Counted from the first letter of the stretch, positions 23,795-33,776 are shown. The stretch: 64,000 nt of DNA from Halopiger aswanensis (GCF_003610195.1 NZ_RAPO01000001.1:186001-250000), one strand, 5' to 3'. Notes: generated by a model not told the origin, from the sequence alone. Numbers and translations: made by a program.

Positions 23795-25894
23795 TTACAA
23801 CTCCTCGGGCGTCCAGTCGCCTTCCTCGAAGAACTCGTTGAGGATCGTTTTCATCCCCTTCCGGAGGTGCTGGTGCATCGTCGGCGGCGTGACGTCCATC
23901 GCCTCCGCGATCTCCTCGCCCGTGCTCTCGCGGGGCCAGTCGAAGAAGCCGGCGTAGTAGGCGACCCGAAGCGTCGTCAGCTGGCGCTCCGTCAGTTCGT
24001 CGAGGATCCGGTTGCGCCGCTCGGCGGCCGTCCGAACCGGGCGATCGACCTCGCGGCGGGCGACCAGTTCGGTGTTCTCGTAGATCACCGACAGCGCGTC
24101 CGCGATCTCGCGAACGTTCGCGTCCTGGGGCACCTCGACCAGGCAGGTCCCGACGCCGTCGCTCACCGCGACGTCCCGGATCGTCGTCCCGTGGTTCGCC
24201 AGCGTCCGCACGCCGGACTCGGCCAGCCGCATCTCGATCGTACACTGGCTCGTCCCGTCGTGGATGAGCCGACACTCCTCGATCGAGTCGTGGGCCTGTG
24301 CCTCCTCGAGGACGGTCTCGCCGTCGAGGCCGTCGACGGTGACGAACTGGAAGGTCTTTCCCCGCGACGACGTGCCGACCCACTCGAGCGAGCAGGTGCA
24401 GTCGTACTCCGTCGAGAGGTCGAACGAGAACGTGTCGCCGCCGTCGATGCGGAACTCGAGTTCGACGACGGTGTCGGCCAGCAGGAGTTGGCGGTTCTTG
24501 ACCGCCATGATCGTAAAGCCGATCGTCTCGCCGAGTAGCTCGAAGGCGGCGGCCTCGCTGTCGGTGAAGGCATCGGTGCGGCTCGCGAGCACCGAGAGGA
24601 CGCCGTAGGTGGCGTCCTCGTACGTGATCGGCACCGCGATCGTGGCTCTGACGTCGTCCTCGCGGGCCGCCTCCTGCAGATCGGCAGGCAGCGGCTCGGA
24701 CTCGAGGATGTGGTCGGTGATCTGGGTCTCGCCCGTTTCGGCGGCCCGGGTGACCGAGCAGTGTTCGTCGGCGCCGACGTCCCGAGTGCGCTCCATGTAC
24801 GCCGTCGCGTCGCCCGCGCCGATCCGGTAGGCGAGGGTGTCGTCGGCCGCTCGCTCGACGATCAACGCGCCGCAGTAGAGGTCGGAGTCGACGAGTTGCT
24901 CACAGACCTGCCGTTCGATCGCGTCCCGCGTGGGCGCCTGGACGAGCGTCTCGATCGCGTCGCGGATGACCGCGTTGATCCGATTGAGTCGCTCGAGTCG
25001 GGCCTGTCGCGAGCGGAGTTCGCGCTCGCGTCTCGCGCGCTCGGTGATGTCGCGAGCCAGCCAGACGACGGCCCGCTGCCCCTCGATCCGCTCGTCGATC
25101 GGGACGACCCGCCCTTCGAATCGCCGCCAGCCCTCGGTGGTCTCGACCCCGTACTCGACGGACTGGATCTCGTCGGTCTCGAACGCGCGGTCTATACATC
25201 CCCGCAGTTTCGCCACGGTGTCGTCGGGGAACGCGTCCTCGAGCCTGCGGCCGATCAGATCGTCCGACGAGACGGTGTACAACTCCGCGGCGTCGGGTCG
25301 GATCTGCGCGTCGAGGTAAGTACCGTCCTTGCCGATCACGAACGCCTCGTCCGGGAGTTCGTTGGCGAGGATCTGGTGGTAGTCTCGCTCTCCGTCGGTT
25401 CCGTCGTGGTCGGGTCCGTCCGCGGCCGTCCCGAGGATGCGATCAACTGTATCGTCGTGGTCGCCCGGCGCGTACTCGTCCGCGTCCGCCCGAACTGCGG
25501 TCGCCGCGAGCGGTTCGCTGCCCGCCGGCGGCGCCGCGACCGTCGGCACGTCCGCGACGTCCCGGACGCGTTCGAGGAGCGTCCGCAGTTCCGATCGGTC
25601 GTCAGTCTCGAGGACGACAGCCGCGGGACGGCGAAGGCCGCCGTCGGCATCGGCGTCAGCGTCAGCGTCGGCGTCGGCATCGTCATCCCCGGCGGCCGCA
25701 CTCGAGTCGTCGGTGTCGGATTCCTCGTTCCTCTCCGCCCCGTCGAGCGTCTCGAGCGCGTCCGCGAGCCGCGCCGCCTCGATCGCCCGCACCGGCCGGT
25801 CGGCCGCCGCCTCGAGCGGCCCAGCGAGGCAACTCTCGGTGGTTTCCGAGCCGCAAACGAGGACGATCGGTCGCCCGTGCGAATCTAGTGTCAT
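23795..25894 (-). CDS. Bat-family sensor regulator: receiver-like, PAS, GAF, Bat and HTH_10
   Basis: A one-component regulator of 699 residues. Order: a receiver-like N-terminal region (IVLVCGSETTES at the start, but no clear phosphoryl Asp); a disordered Asp/Ala run encoded by a repetitive stretch near 25640-25690; PAS domain (about 175-290; YHQILANELPDEAFVIG to ITERARRERE); GAF domain (about 315-465; IERQVCEQLV, VPITYEDATYGVLSV); a Bat-type sensory region; and C-terminal HTH_10 (about 638-695; RQLTTLRVAYYAGFF, DVTPPTMHQHLRKGM). Such proteins sense light, redox state or small ligands and control nearby or distant genes. ATG 25894 is preferred to GTG 25900. Confidence 0.88.
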   Translation of the reverse strand: MTLDSHGRPIVLVCGSETTESCLAGPLEAAADRPVRAIEAARLADALETLDGAERNEESDTDDSSAAAGDDDADADADADADADGGLRRPAAVVLETDDRSELRTLLERVRDVADVPTVAAPPAGSEPLAATAVRADADEYAPGDHDDTVDRILGTAADGPDHDGTDGERDYHQILANELPDEAFVIGKDGTYLDAQIRPDAAELYTVSSDDLIGRRLEDAFPDDTVAKLRGCIDRAFETDEIQSVEYGVETTEGWRRFEGRVVPIDERIEGQRAVVWLARDITERARRERELRSRQARLERLNRINAVIRDAIETLVQAPTRDAIERQVCEQLVDSDLYCGALIVERAADDTLAYRIGAGDATAYMERTRDVGADEHCSVTRAAETGETQITDHILESEPLPADLQEAAREDDVRATIAVPITYEDATYGVLSVLASRTDAFTDSEAAAFELLGETIGFTIMAVKNRQLLLADTVVELEFRIDGGDTFSFDLSTEYDCTCSLEWVGTSSRGKTFQFVTVDGLDGETVLEEAQAHDSIEECRLIHDGTSQCTIEMRLAESGVRTLANHGTTIRDVAVSDGVGTCLVEVPQDANVREIADALSVIYENTELVARREVDRPVRTAAERRNRILDELTERQLTTLRVAYYAGFFDWPRESTGEEIAEAMDVTPPTMHQHLRKGMKTILNEFFEEGDWTPEEL

Positions 25895-26058
25895 GTCCAC
25901 CCGGTTCGATACCGCCCGACGGTGCGTCGTCGAGCGGCACCTTTCTACTTACAACCGGATGTCGGAATAAAAATGTAGTGGTCTCACAGACGCAGGGGTA
26001 ACTGCGCCGTCGAGCGAGCGGCGGCCACCGTCCGAGATCAGGACGGTTCCGGTTCCAG

Positions 26059-26310
26059 TTACAGTTCGCCGTTGTCCTTCAGTTCCTGGAGCAGGTCGTC
26101 GACGAGCGATTCGGGGTCGTCGTAGGGGAAGTCCCCGCCCGACACCTTCGTGTTCAGTTCCATCGCGGTCATCGAGAAATCGCCGGACTCGAACTTCGTT
26201 CCGGGCCCGTTCGGCAGCGCCGGGACGAGATCCATCGGACTCGAGACGGGGTAGTCTGCACCTTCGAACGCGTCGATCATCTGTTGTCGGAGTTCGGCTT
26301 CGTCTGCCAT
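26059..26310 (-). CDS. MTH865-family small protein
   Basis: An 83-residue acidic protein resembling the MTH865 family, whose members have an EF-hand-like helical fold and no known function. Characteristic pieces are YPVSSPMDLVPALPNGPGT, a GDFSMTAMEL strand-turn and DFPYDDPESLVDDLL. The start MADEAE at 26310 is used; an in-frame ATG at 26328 gives six more residues. An AT-rich promoter lies about 27 bases upstream of 26310. Confidence 0.72.
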   Translation of the reverse strand: MADEAELRQQMIDAFEGADYPVSSPMDLVPALPNGPGTKFESGDFSMTAMELNTKVSGGDFPYDDPESLVDDLLQELKDNGEL

Positions 26311-26329
26311 CGTGACTCCGATTTGCATA

Positions 26330-26347
26330 CCGTAAATAATAAATTTG
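26330..26347 (-). promoter_or_regulatory. TATA region of the MTH865-like gene
   Basis: On the minus strand AAATTTATTATTTACG lies 20-37 bases before the ATG at 26310, the only AT-rich island in the area. Confidence 0.45.
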
Positions 26348-26485
26348 TGGGTAGTTGCGATTGCCCGCGAAATCGAAGCGGTGTGTCCGTCGCGGCGTTT
26401 TTCGAGGTTCGACCGACGACTCCATCGCTACTCGAGATGACGCCCGTCGATCCGAGTCACTAGCTGCTGATATTTTCCCGAAACA

Positions 26486-26495
26486 GTAATTAATC
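26486..26495 (+). promoter_or_regulatory. TATA box of the RHH regulator
   Basis: GTAATTAATC centred about 26 bases before the ATG at 26516, typical for a leaderless haloarchaeal gene. Confidence 0.5.
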
Positions 26496-26515
26496 CGCGG
26501 CGGGACGTTCATCGT

Positions 26516-26905
26516 ATGGCTAAAGATACCGTCAGGTACCCCGACGAGGTCGTCGAGGAGATCGACGCGCTCGTCGAAGACGGTATGTTCGAGAGCAAAT
26601 CCGAGTTCTATCGGTTCTCCGCGGAGTACGTGCTCACGCTGATCAACGACGAGCACGAGGTCGAGACGTTCAACTTCGACGAGATCAAGTCGGAACTCGA
26701 TATCACCGAACAGGACCACGCGAAGGCGCTGGGTGCCGACGGGGGGACGCTCTTTCTCGACGCCGTCATCACCGTCCGGAAACAGGGCCTGCGCGGCAAC
26801 TACGAAGCCGCCGAGCGGTTCATCGACACCCACTACGACTCGACCGACCAGGAGTGTATCATCCTCGAGGAACTGCTTGGCACGTACCGGGAGAAGTCGC
26901 CCTGA
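26516..26905 (+). CDS. ribbon-helix-helix (CopG-type) transcriptional regulator
   Basis: A 129-residue protein with an N-terminal RHH fold: a basic/polar strand (DTVRYPDEVVEEIDALVEDG) followed by the FESKSEFYRFSAEYVL helices, which matches CopG/CdrS-type DNA-binding proteins that work as dimers. The C-terminal 75 residues (DITEQDHAKALGADGGTLFL and on) form an extra domain of unknown function. Haloarchaeal CdrS and CdrL regulate cell-division genes, but no ftsZ-type gene stands here, so no target is claimed. Confidence 0.75.
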   Translation: MAKDTVRYPDEVVEEIDALVEDGMFESKSEFYRFSAEYVLTLINDEHEVETFNFDEIKSELDITEQDHAKALGADGGTLFLDAVITVRKQGLRGNYEAAERFIDTHYDSTDQECIILEELLGTYREKSP

Positions 26906-26979
26906 GCGTCGCTCGAACTCCGCCTACTGCGTTCGTTGAGCGGTGCCGCTGTGACTACTACGATCGGTGTAGTCAGCGC

Positions 26980-28650
26980 TCAGCAGAACGGTTCGCCGAG
27001 CGCCTCGAGATCGACGTGGTCCCGAACGAGTGCGGCTGCGCGGTCGTAGGGCGTCTCGGCGGCCGACTCGCGTGTAGACCGATCGCCACTGGCACCGCTC
27101 GGTCGATCGACGCCCGCTGACTCGGCGACCGCCTCGAGAAACGCCGTCCGAACCGTCACGTTGTCGAACAGGCCGTGGAGGTACGTTCCGAACACCTGGC
27201 CGCGCGCGGCGCTCGCGTCCTCGAGCGGCCGGGCGACGCCCTCGAGCGCGCGCGTCCGGCCGGCGTGAATCTCGTACCCCGAAGCGGTCGCCTCGCCGTC
27301 GACGTCCGAAAGCAGCGGCGTCGCGGAGCCGTCGACCTGTACCGTCCGTTGCTCGAGTCGCTTGTCCGCCTCGAATCGGGTTTCAACTGGCAAGAGTCCC
27401 AGCCCCTCGACGACGTCGACGTCGCCGGTCCCGGTCCCCTCGAGGCCGGCGTTCGTAATGCGTTCGCCGAGCATCTGATAGCCGCCACAGAGGCCGACGA
27501 CGGGGCCGTCGAAGGCCCGGATTGCGTCGCCGACGGGCGACTCGCACAGCGCGAGCAGGTCGTCGACCGTGTTCTTCGTGCCCGGGAGGACGACGGCGTC
27601 CGCGTCGACGCGCTCGAGCGGATCAGTTGCGCGTGCGATCTGGGTGCCGTCCTCATCGAGCGGAACGAAGACGACCGATACGCCGGGTTCCGCCGCCAGC
27701 GCCTCGAGATCGGTCGCGTTGGAGATGCGCGGAAAGCGCGGGACGGCGATCCGAATCCGGCGATCTTCGGGGACGCCGTCGTCGTCGCCGAGCGTGCCAC
27801 GTTCTTCCTGCCCCGGCAGCGCAACGCTGTCCTCCTCGGGCAGTCCCGGATCGTCGTAGGGCAGCACGCCCAGAATCGGGACGCCGGTTCGGGATTCGAT
27901 CGCCTCGATGCCGGGCTCGAGCAGCGAGCGGTCGCCGCGGAACTTGGTGACGACGGCGCCGACGACCCGTTCGCGCAGGTCCTCGGGCAGCAGTTCGATC
28001 GTCCCGTAGAGGCTGGCGAAGGCGCCGCCGCGCTCGATGTCGACCAGCAGGAGGATCTCGGCGTCGGCGAACCGGGCCGTCTCGACGTTCGCGAGGTCGC
28101 GGTCGTGGAGGTTGATCTCGGCGATGCTGCCCGCACCCTCCGCGATGACTACCTCGTTGTCGGCCGCCAGCCGCCGGTAGGCGTCGACGGCGCTCTCGCG
28201 CGCGCGATCCCAGTACTCGTCGTAGTAGGTGCCGACGGGGACGTGGTCGTGGGCCTCGCCCTGGAGGACGAGTTGGCTCTCCGCGTCGCCGCGGGGCTTC
28301 AACAGGACGGGGTTGTGGTCCGTCGTCGGCGTCGTGCGTGCTGCTCGCGCCTGAACGAACTGCGAGACGCCGATCTCGCCCCAGCGGTCGGCGTGGGTCG
28401 TTCCGTCGCCGTGGTCCCCGCTCTCTCCGGGGGTTCCGACGGCTTCGTCTCGAGCGTCGCGTCCGTCCGTCGTCTCCCCGCGGTCGCTTGACTCGGGGCG
28501 AACGACGACGCGAGCGTTGTTGCTCATGTTCTGAGCCTTGAACGGAGCCACGGCGACGCCCCGATCGGCGAGTAATCGACAGAGACCGGCGGCGACGGTC
28601 GACTTACCGACGTGGCTCGCGGTGCCGGCGACGAGCAGCGTTCGAGTCAT
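26980..28650 (-). CDS. cbiP: adenosylcobyric acid synthase (CbiP/CobQ)
   Basis: A 556-residue amidotransferase that amidates four side chains of the corrin ring with glutamine and ATP in cobalamin synthesis. The N-terminal synthetase domain begins [20 protein letters not shown] and continues [11 protein letters not shown]. The C-terminal glutaminase shows the nucleophile motif [11 protein letters not shown] and the His motif [10 protein letters not shown] hydrophilic insertion of roughly 40 residues (about 53-92, rich in Asp, Gly, Arg) breaks the synthetase domain right after the [11 protein letters not shown] strand; this is longer than in bacterial CobQ and probably a surface loop. Links to B12-dependent glutamate mutase at 51469-53373. 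Confidence 0.93.
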   Translation of the reverse strand: MTRTLLVAGTASHVGKSTVAAGLCRLLADRGVAVAPFKAQNMSNNARVVVRPESSDRGETTDGRDARDEAVGTPGESGDHGDGTTHADRWGEIGVSQFVQARAARTTPTTDHNPVLLKPRGDAESQLVLQGEAHDHVPVGTYYDEYWDRARESAVDAYRRLAADNEVVIAEGAGSIAEINLHDRDLANVETARFADAEILLLVDIERGGAFASLYGTIELLPEDLRERVVGAVVTKFRGDRSLLEPGIEAIESRTGVPILGVLPYDDPGLPEEDSVALPGQEERGTLGDDDGVPEDRRIRIAVPRFPRISNATDLEALAAEPGVSVVFVPLDEDGTQIARATDPLERVDADAVVLPGTKNTVDDLLALCESPVGDAIRAFDGPVVGLCGGYQMLGERITNAGLEGTGTGDVDVVEGLGLLPVETRFEADKRLEQRTVQVDGSATPLLSDVDGEATASGYEIHAGRTRALEGVARPLEDASAARGQVFGTYLHGLFDNVTVRTAFLEAVAESAGVDRPSGASGDRSTRESAAETPYDRAAALVRDHVDLEALGEPFC

Positions 28651-28796
28651 CCGCGTACGCGTATTCGCGCGGCCTCGCGTATCGTCCTATCGGTTGCGGC
28701 GGGCCGACGCCGAACCGACCTCTTCAAACCGGTCACGGAACCGACGTGGCAGGCGTCGGGACTCGATTTTTGCTCGTCGTCGCCGATAGTCCGTAC

Positions 28797-29294
28797 ATGG
28801 CTACCCAGCGGCGTCGTCTGCGACGACGGCTGCTCCTCGCCGGCGGGATTATCGGGTTCGGGTTCGGCGCCGTCCTCGACGTCGTCATCTTCCACCAGAT
28901 TCTCCAGACCCACCACCTGCTCTCGGGGTTCTACGATCCGTACACCTACGACGGCGTCCGAACGAACGTCATGTTCGACGGGCTGTTCACGGCCGGCACG
29001 CTCACAATCGGGTGGATCGGCATCGCGCTACTCTGGCGCGTCGTCAACGGGACCGACGCGCGCCTCTCGACGCGGGCGCTCGCCGGTTCGATCGTCGTCG
29101 GCGCGGGCGTGTTCAACGTCTTCGACGGGATCGTCGATCACTACGTGCTCGACCTGCACAACGTCGTCCACGGGACCGAGGCGTGGAACCCACACTGGGT
29201 CGTCGTCAGCGTCCTCCTGCTCGCGCTCGGCGCGCTCATCCTGCGGTCCGCGAACGGCACCGAGCAGCGGACGAGCACGCGATCGGCCGATTGA
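28797..29294 (+). CDS. DUF2243 membrane protein
   Basis: A 165-residue protein with four hydrophobic helices. Family marks are visible: GFGAVLDVVIFHQILQTHHL in helix 1, MFDGLFTAG, and FNVFDGIVDHYVLDLHNVVH in helix 3. The conserved His and Asp residues inside the helices suggest metal or heme contact, but DUF2243 has no assigned function. The start MATQRRR at 28797 is preferred; it gives a positive N-terminus before helix 1. Confidence 0.78.
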   Translation: MATQRRRLRRRLLLAGGIIGFGFGAVLDVVIFHQILQTHHLLSGFYDPYTYDGVRTNVMFDGLFTAGTLTIGWIGIALLWRVVNGTDARLSTRALAGSIVVGAGVFNVFDGIVDHYVLDLHNVVHGTEAWNPHWVVVSVLLLALGALILRSANGTEQRTSTRSAD

Positions 29295-29296
29295 GA

Positions 29297-30394
29297 CTAC
29301 GCTAATCGATCCCCATCGAACGCTAGTTGCACGCGCTCGTGTTCGAGAAACGCCGTCTCGTACCCCTCGTGGCGGGCGACCTGCGGCGGTTCGAGAGTGA
29401 ACGAGATGTCGTCGATCCGGTCGGCCCCCAGCCCCTCGAGGGCGAGGCCGTAGTGGTGGCCGAGTTCGGGAGCGATCGTCTCGCGGGTCGGTTCGTCGAT
29501 CATCGTTCGCTCGCCGCTCCGACCGGTCACCGAGAGCGACGCGAACGGCAGGACGTAGCCGTTGTACGCCGTCTGCGGCACGACCGCGAGGTAGGGGCCG
29601 TCCGTGATGGCCGGCACGCCGTCGACGACGACCGCCGGAAAGCGTACGTCGCCGCCAGTCTCTACGGTGAGAGGGTCACCGGGAAACGATTCGATCGACG
29701 GCGCGACCGCTGCCGGCCGGTCGCGGTCCTCGTCGGTCGGTTCCATCGGCTCGAGCGCATCGCCGTCGTCGCGCTCGTCGGCGTCGACCAGGGTTCGCTC
29801 GAGCGACTCGATTTCTTCCCTCGAGAACTCGAGCGCGAACGTCGCCGTTGCGGGTTGCCCGAGCCGATCGGCGGACGGATCGGCCGTCCGACAGTCGGCG
29901 CCGCCGACGCGGACCGTCGCCTCGTAGCTGCCGTCGCCCGCGAGGGCGACGTTATCGCCGTAGTGAAACCCCATCCGCTGGGAGAGCATGGGCCAGAGGG
30001 TCCGCCTGTCGACGCGCTCGCCGTTCCGGCGGACGGTAACGGACACGGACGTCGGCACGATCGCGTTCGTCGCGACGTCCCGGACGCGGACCATCAGGTG
30101 CAGCGAGTGGTCGTCGTGCAGGTCCGCCCGCGTCCGTTCGTCGCCGGTGACCGTCCAGAACGAGTGGGGTCGTGTCGCCAGCGCCGTGATTTCGCGGCCG
30201 TCGATCGTCTCCGACCCGTAGGGAACCATCTCGTCTCTCTTCGGCGGGACGTAGACGCCGTCGGGCGGATCGACGACCAGCCGCCGCCAGGCGTCCTCCC
30301 GCTCGAGGGACTCGAGACAGCCCGCCAACGGCCCGAGGGCGGCGCCGCTGACGGTACCGATCGCGCCGAGTCGAAGGACGTCACGTCGGCGCAT
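29297..30394 (-). CDS. Tat-exported lipoprotein, Tp34/P19-like
   Basis: A 365-residue secreted protein. It starts MRRRDVLRLGAIGTVSGAAL and has a lipobox LAGC at about residue 26, so it is probably lipid-anchored after Tat export. The first half contains HSLHLMVRVRDVAT, PMLSQRMGFHYGDNVALAG and a beta-rich pattern resembling the Tp34/P19 metal-binding proteins involved in iron uptake. The second half (about 215-360) contains a similar beta fold with GPYLAVVPQTAYNGYVLPFA and APELGHHYGLAL, suggesting two related domains. No metal site can be fixed from sequence. The gene is convergent with the DUF2243 gene (two bases between stops). Confidence 0.6.
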   Translation of the reverse strand: MRRRDVLRLGAIGTVSGAALGPLAGCLESLEREDAWRRLVVDPPDGVYVPPKRDEMVPYGSETIDGREITALATRPHSFWTVTGDERTRADLHDDHSLHLMVRVRDVATNAIVPTSVSVTVRRNGERVDRRTLWPMLSQRMGFHYGDNVALAGDGSYEATVRVGGADCRTADPSADRLGQPATATFALEFSREEIESLERTLVDADERDDGDALEPMEPTDEDRDRPAAVAPSIESFPGDPLTVETGGDVRFPAVVVDGVPAITDGPYLAVVPQTAYNGYVLPFASLSVTGRSGERTMIDEPTRETIAPELGHHYGLALEGLGADRIDDISFTLEPPQVARHEGYETAFLEHERVQLAFDGDRLA

Positions 30395-30499
30395 GAATCG
30401 CCGTTTCTACGCCGGGATCGCCCATAGCGGTGCTGGCTGCGATTGCCACGGACGGATCGAAGGCCGAGACGAGACCGTGACGGGAAGCTACCGCGGTGG

Positions 30500-31975
30500 C
30501 TACCCCGCGCCGTCCCGATACTGCTCGTCCCAGCGCGGGCCCGCGCGACTCGAGAGGATGTACCCAACGGCGCCGACGACGATCCCGGCCAGTCCGAGCG
30601 CGGCGGCGACCGTCGGCGACGGCGGCGCGTCGACGAAGCCGGCGACCAGCGTCGGCACGAGCGGGACGGCGACGCCCGCGGTGAACGCCGAAAACCGGAC
30701 GGCGTCGAAGAGGAACTCGTTGGGGTCGAAGCCGGCCAGGTAGACCGTGAGCCCGTAGTAGTACAGCGCGTAGCCCGAAAGCACGAGCGCGCCGGCGACG
30801 GCGTCGACGAGCGTCGCGTCGAACCACAGGATCGCCGCCGCGTAGGGGACGGCGACCGTCGGCGCGCCGACGAGGACGAACGCCGTTCGCTTCGCCCGGA
30901 AGACGTCCTCGATCGGGATCGGGAAGGCGAGGTACGTCTCGAGCGAGTCGAACTGGGTCAGCCAGTTGTAGGTGGTAAACGCCGAGAGCCCGAGGACGCC
31001 GCCGAAGAAGATCCCCGGCGCGGGCGCGATGCCGGTGATCGACTCGACGACGCCGACGAGCGCGGCGACCAGCGCGAACAGGATGGCGGCCGAGACGAAC
31101 GGCTTCCAGACGCCGCCGGCCGAGCGCGCCAGTTCGAGCAGCGTCTTCGCCACGAGCGCGTCGGTCCCGAACGGGAGCGCGTCGCTGATCGTCCCGAACC
31201 GGTCGCCCGCCGTCCGCGACGGCTTCCCGTAGGTCGGATCGTAGATCGCGAGCGCGGCGACGCTCCCGAGCACCGCCGCGGCGGTCAGTCCGACGGCGCC
31301 GAGCAGCGAGCCGTTCAGCGGCACGAGTGCGGTGCGAACCGCCGCGGGGTCGACCGGGCCGGCGAGCCAACCGAGGACCGCGACGAACCCGAGCGCGAGT
31401 CCGATCCCCCACGTCGGAATCCCTCGCGTCCGGACGGCGATCAGCCCGACCGTCGCCGTCGCCCCGGCGGCGAAGACGAGACAGAGCGACAGCCAGAGCG
31501 CAACTACCGCGGCTACTGTGCCGAGTACTGTCACCGTCGACGTCGCGCGCACCTCGAGCGGGACCGCAGCGGTCGCCATCGGCAGTACGAAGACGAGCCC
31601 GTAGAACAGGGTGTCCTTTAGCAGAAACAGGCCCAGCAGCCGGCGCCGGGAGAGCGGCAGCGTCGTCGCCGTCGACAGCACGAGCGACAGCCGGCCGAAG
31701 ACGTTCTCGAGCATCGACGAGCCGGCGAGGGCGGCCGTCCCGCTGTAGAGCCCGAATCCGAGCGCGAGGACGTGGAGTCCGGTCACGACGGTCGCGGCCG
31801 CGGTCCCGGTTTCGACGAGCGCGAACGCGCCCGCGGCGGTCAGCGCGGCGACGACCAGCGGGAAGCAGCCGAACCGCCAGCCGCCGAACAGCCGCGCGTG
31901 GAGGCGCCACTCCTCGCGAGCGAGCGCGAGGAAGACGGCTCGAGTGGCAGTTCCCGAACGAGCGTCCGCCGTCAT
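30500..31975 (-). CDS. ABC transporter permease
   Basis: A 491-residue membrane protein with about twelve hydrophobic segments in two similar halves, each followed by a loop (LPLSRRRLLGLFLLKDTLF; FPIPIEDVFRAKRTAFVLV). This layout belongs to ABC-2-type export permeases. Its ATG overlaps the stop of the ATPase gene by four bases (ATGA), so the two form one operon. Substrate unknown. Confidence 0.82.
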   Translation of the reverse strand: MTADARSGTATRAVFLALAREEWRLHARLFGGWRFGCFPLVVAALTAAGAFALVETGTAAATVVTGLHVLALGFGLYSGTAALAGSSMLENVFGRLSLVLSTATTLPLSRRRLLGLFLLKDTLFYGLVFVLPMATAAVPLEVRATSTVTVLGTVAAVVALWLSLCLVFAAGATATVGLIAVRTRGIPTWGIGLALGFVAVLGWLAGPVDPAAVRTALVPLNGSLLGAVGLTAAAVLGSVAALAIYDPTYGKPSRTAGDRFGTISDALPFGTDALVAKTLLELARSAGGVWKPFVSAAILFALVAALVGVVESITGIAPAPGIFFGGVLGLSAFTTYNWLTQFDSLETYLAFPIPIEDVFRAKRTAFVLVGAPTVAVPYAAAILWFDATLVDAVAGALVLSGYALYYYGLTVYLAGFDPNEFLFDAVRFSAFTAGVAVPLVPTLVAGFVDAPPSPTVAAALGLAGIVVGAVGYILSSRAGPRWDEQYRDGAG

Positions 31976-32745
31976 GGCGCGACCCGCTCGAGCGACGGCA
32001 CGTCCCGCGTCTCGGTCGGATCGACGTGCTCGAGGAAGACCTCAAGCAGGGAGCCCTCCTCGGTACCGTCCCCGTCGCCGAGGCCGTCCTCGAGCGTCCG
32101 CTCGGTGACTAATCGGCCGTCGGCGACGATCCCGACCCGCGTACAGATCTCCGCGGCGACGTCGATGTTGTGCGTCGAGACGAAGACGGCGTTGTCGTCG
32201 GCCGCGTACGCGACGAGGAATCGCTTGACCTGCTCCTGGACGAGCGGATCGAGGTTCGCCAGCGGCTCGTCGATCAACACCGCGTCGGGCTCGTGGAGGA
32301 ACGCCTGTGCGATCATCACTTTCTGTTGCTGCCCGCGCGAGAGATCGGTGTGGAGCGTGTCCAGCTTCCCGCAAAACCCCAACCGGTCGCTCCAGAGTTC
32401 CGTCCGCTCGCGGACGTAGTCGGACTCGAGGTCCCGCACGTCGCCGACGAACTCGAGGTACTCCCGCGGCGTCAGGAAACTCGGCGGCGAGCCCCGTTCC
32501 GGTACGATGCCGACGCGGCGGCGCGTTTCGATCGGCTCCGCAACCGGATCGCAGTCGAGCACCCGGACGTCCCCTGCGTCCGGACGGAGCTGGCCGGTGA
32601 GCGCGCGGAGCGTGGTCGTCTTCCCCGCGCCGTTGGGCCCGAGAAAGCCGAAGACGTCGCCCCGGTCGACCTCGAAGGTCATCCCGTCGACTGCCTGAAC
32701 GTCCCCGTACGATTTCGTCAACCCAGCTACCCGTATGGCTCCCAT
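31972..32745 (-). CDS. ABC transporter ATP-binding protein
   Basis: A 257-residue cytoplasmic ATPase. Walker A is GPNGAGKTTT (around residue 36), the signature LSRGQQQKV, Walker B AVLIDEPLAN and the H-loop STHN are intact. It energises the permease encoded directly downstream and is the first gene of the pair. Such CcmA/NatA-type proteins usually drive export. Confidence 0.93.
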   Translation of the reverse strand: MGAIRVAGLTKSYGDVQAVDGMTFEVDRGDVFGFLGPNGAGKTTTLRALTGQLRPDAGDVRVLDCDPVAEPIETRRRVGIVPERGSPPSFLTPREYLEFVGDVRDLESDYVRERTELWSDRLGFCGKLDTLHTDLSRGQQQKVMIAQAFLHEPDAVLIDEPLANLDPLVQEQVKRFLVAYAADDNAVFVSTHNIDVAAEICTRVGIVADGRLVTERTLEDGLGDGDGTEEGSLLEVFLEHVDPTETRDVPSLERVAP

Positions 32746-32767
32746 CCAGCGGCGATTATCAACGGTA

Positions 32768-32776
32768 GGTAATAAC
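32768..32776 (-). promoter_or_regulatory. TATA box of the ABC exporter operon
   Basis: GTTATTACC on the minus strand, centred 27 bases before the ATG at 32745. Confidence 0.45.
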
Positions 32777-32862
32777 TGTGCTGGGGAAGATCGACCGAGG
32801 GCGACGGTTTACCGAACGTGTTCGCCGAGTGTGGGTCGCTATCGCTCCCTCTCCGAGGCGAC

Positions 32863-33612
32863 TCAAAACTCGGTTCCGCGGCGCGCCCGCTGGCCCGCAT
32901 CGATCGGGTGTTTCTCCTTGCGGACGTTCGTGATCAGGTCCGCGCGGTCCTCGAGATAGCTCGGCTCGCTGTGACTGCCCGACAGCACGAGTTCGAGATC
33001 GGCGGGCTTCTCCTCGATCAACTCGAGCACGTCGGCCTCGGTGAGCAGGCCGCGGTCCGCAGCGTAGAGCACCTCGTCGAGGATCAGCATGTGGACGCCC
33101 TCGTCGGCCGGTCCGTCGAGCGGGAACGGCGTCTCGAGGTCGGCCTCGCGGGCTGCCCCGAGGAGTTCACGTGCGCGCTCGAGGCCTGCCTGCGCCTGCG
33201 CTTCGTGGTCCTCCTCGTCGCTGCCGTCGGCCATGCCGTGCCAGCCGTAGTGACCGAGGTTCTCGTAGCTGATGCCGGGCAGCGCCGCGATCGCGTTGTA
33301 CTCGCCCCGGACGGCGTCGACGCTCGAGGCGCCGCCCTTCATGAACTGGAGCATGTGGACGCGGTAGCCGTGGCCCGCGGCGCGCATCCCCATGCCGAGC
33401 GTGGCCGTCGTCTTGCCTTTCCCGTCACCCCACCAGACCTGCACGAGGCCGAACGCCTCGGGTGCGGCGGGTTCGATGCGCTCCGGTTCCGGCGTGCGTC
33501 CTTGGCCGGGCGTGTTCGCGACCGGGTCCGCAGCCGCGTCTCCGTTCCTGTCGGCAGCCGAGTCCGAGTCTGAGTCCGCACCGGCGGACGGACGCTTGCG
33601 CTCGTCGCTCAT
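32863..33612 (-). CDS. cobA: corrinoid adenosyltransferase (CobA/CobO type)
   Basis: A 249-residue enzyme that transfers the adenosyl group of ATP to cob(I)alamin or cobinamide, giving coenzyme B12. The P-loop is WWGDGKGKTTATLG near residue 62, followed by YRVHMLQFMKGG; LILDEVLYAADRGLL and LVLSGSHSE also match CobA. An acidic, disordered N-terminal region of about 50 residues precedes the domain. The start at 33612 (MSDERKR) is preferred; an in-frame extension to 33783 would cover the promoter of the divergent regulator. It supplies the cofactor of glutamate mutase. Confidence 0.9.
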   Translation of the reverse strand: MSDERKRPSAGADSDSDSAADRNGDAAADPVANTPGQGRTPEPERIEPAAPEAFGLVQVWWGDGKGKTTATLGMGMRAAGHGYRVHMLQFMKGGASSVDAVRGEYNAIAALPGISYENLGHYGWHGMADGSDEEDHEAQAQAGLERARELLGAAREADLETPFPLDGPADEGVHMLILDEVLYAADRGLLTEADVLELIEEKPADLELVLSGSHSEPSYLEDRADLITNVRKEKHPIDAGQRARRGTEF

Positions 33613-33776
33613 GGACGACTCGTCGGCGCGCCGGCACATGTAGCCACCGACTGGGTCCCGCGGCGCGTCGACCGGGGCGGGCACAGCAGTCACGCCCCGG
33701 TCGGAGCCACCGTACCGGCGATGCCACCGCCGACCAAACGTGTCTTTAGGCCTCGCTCCTAACCCGTTCGCACCCA

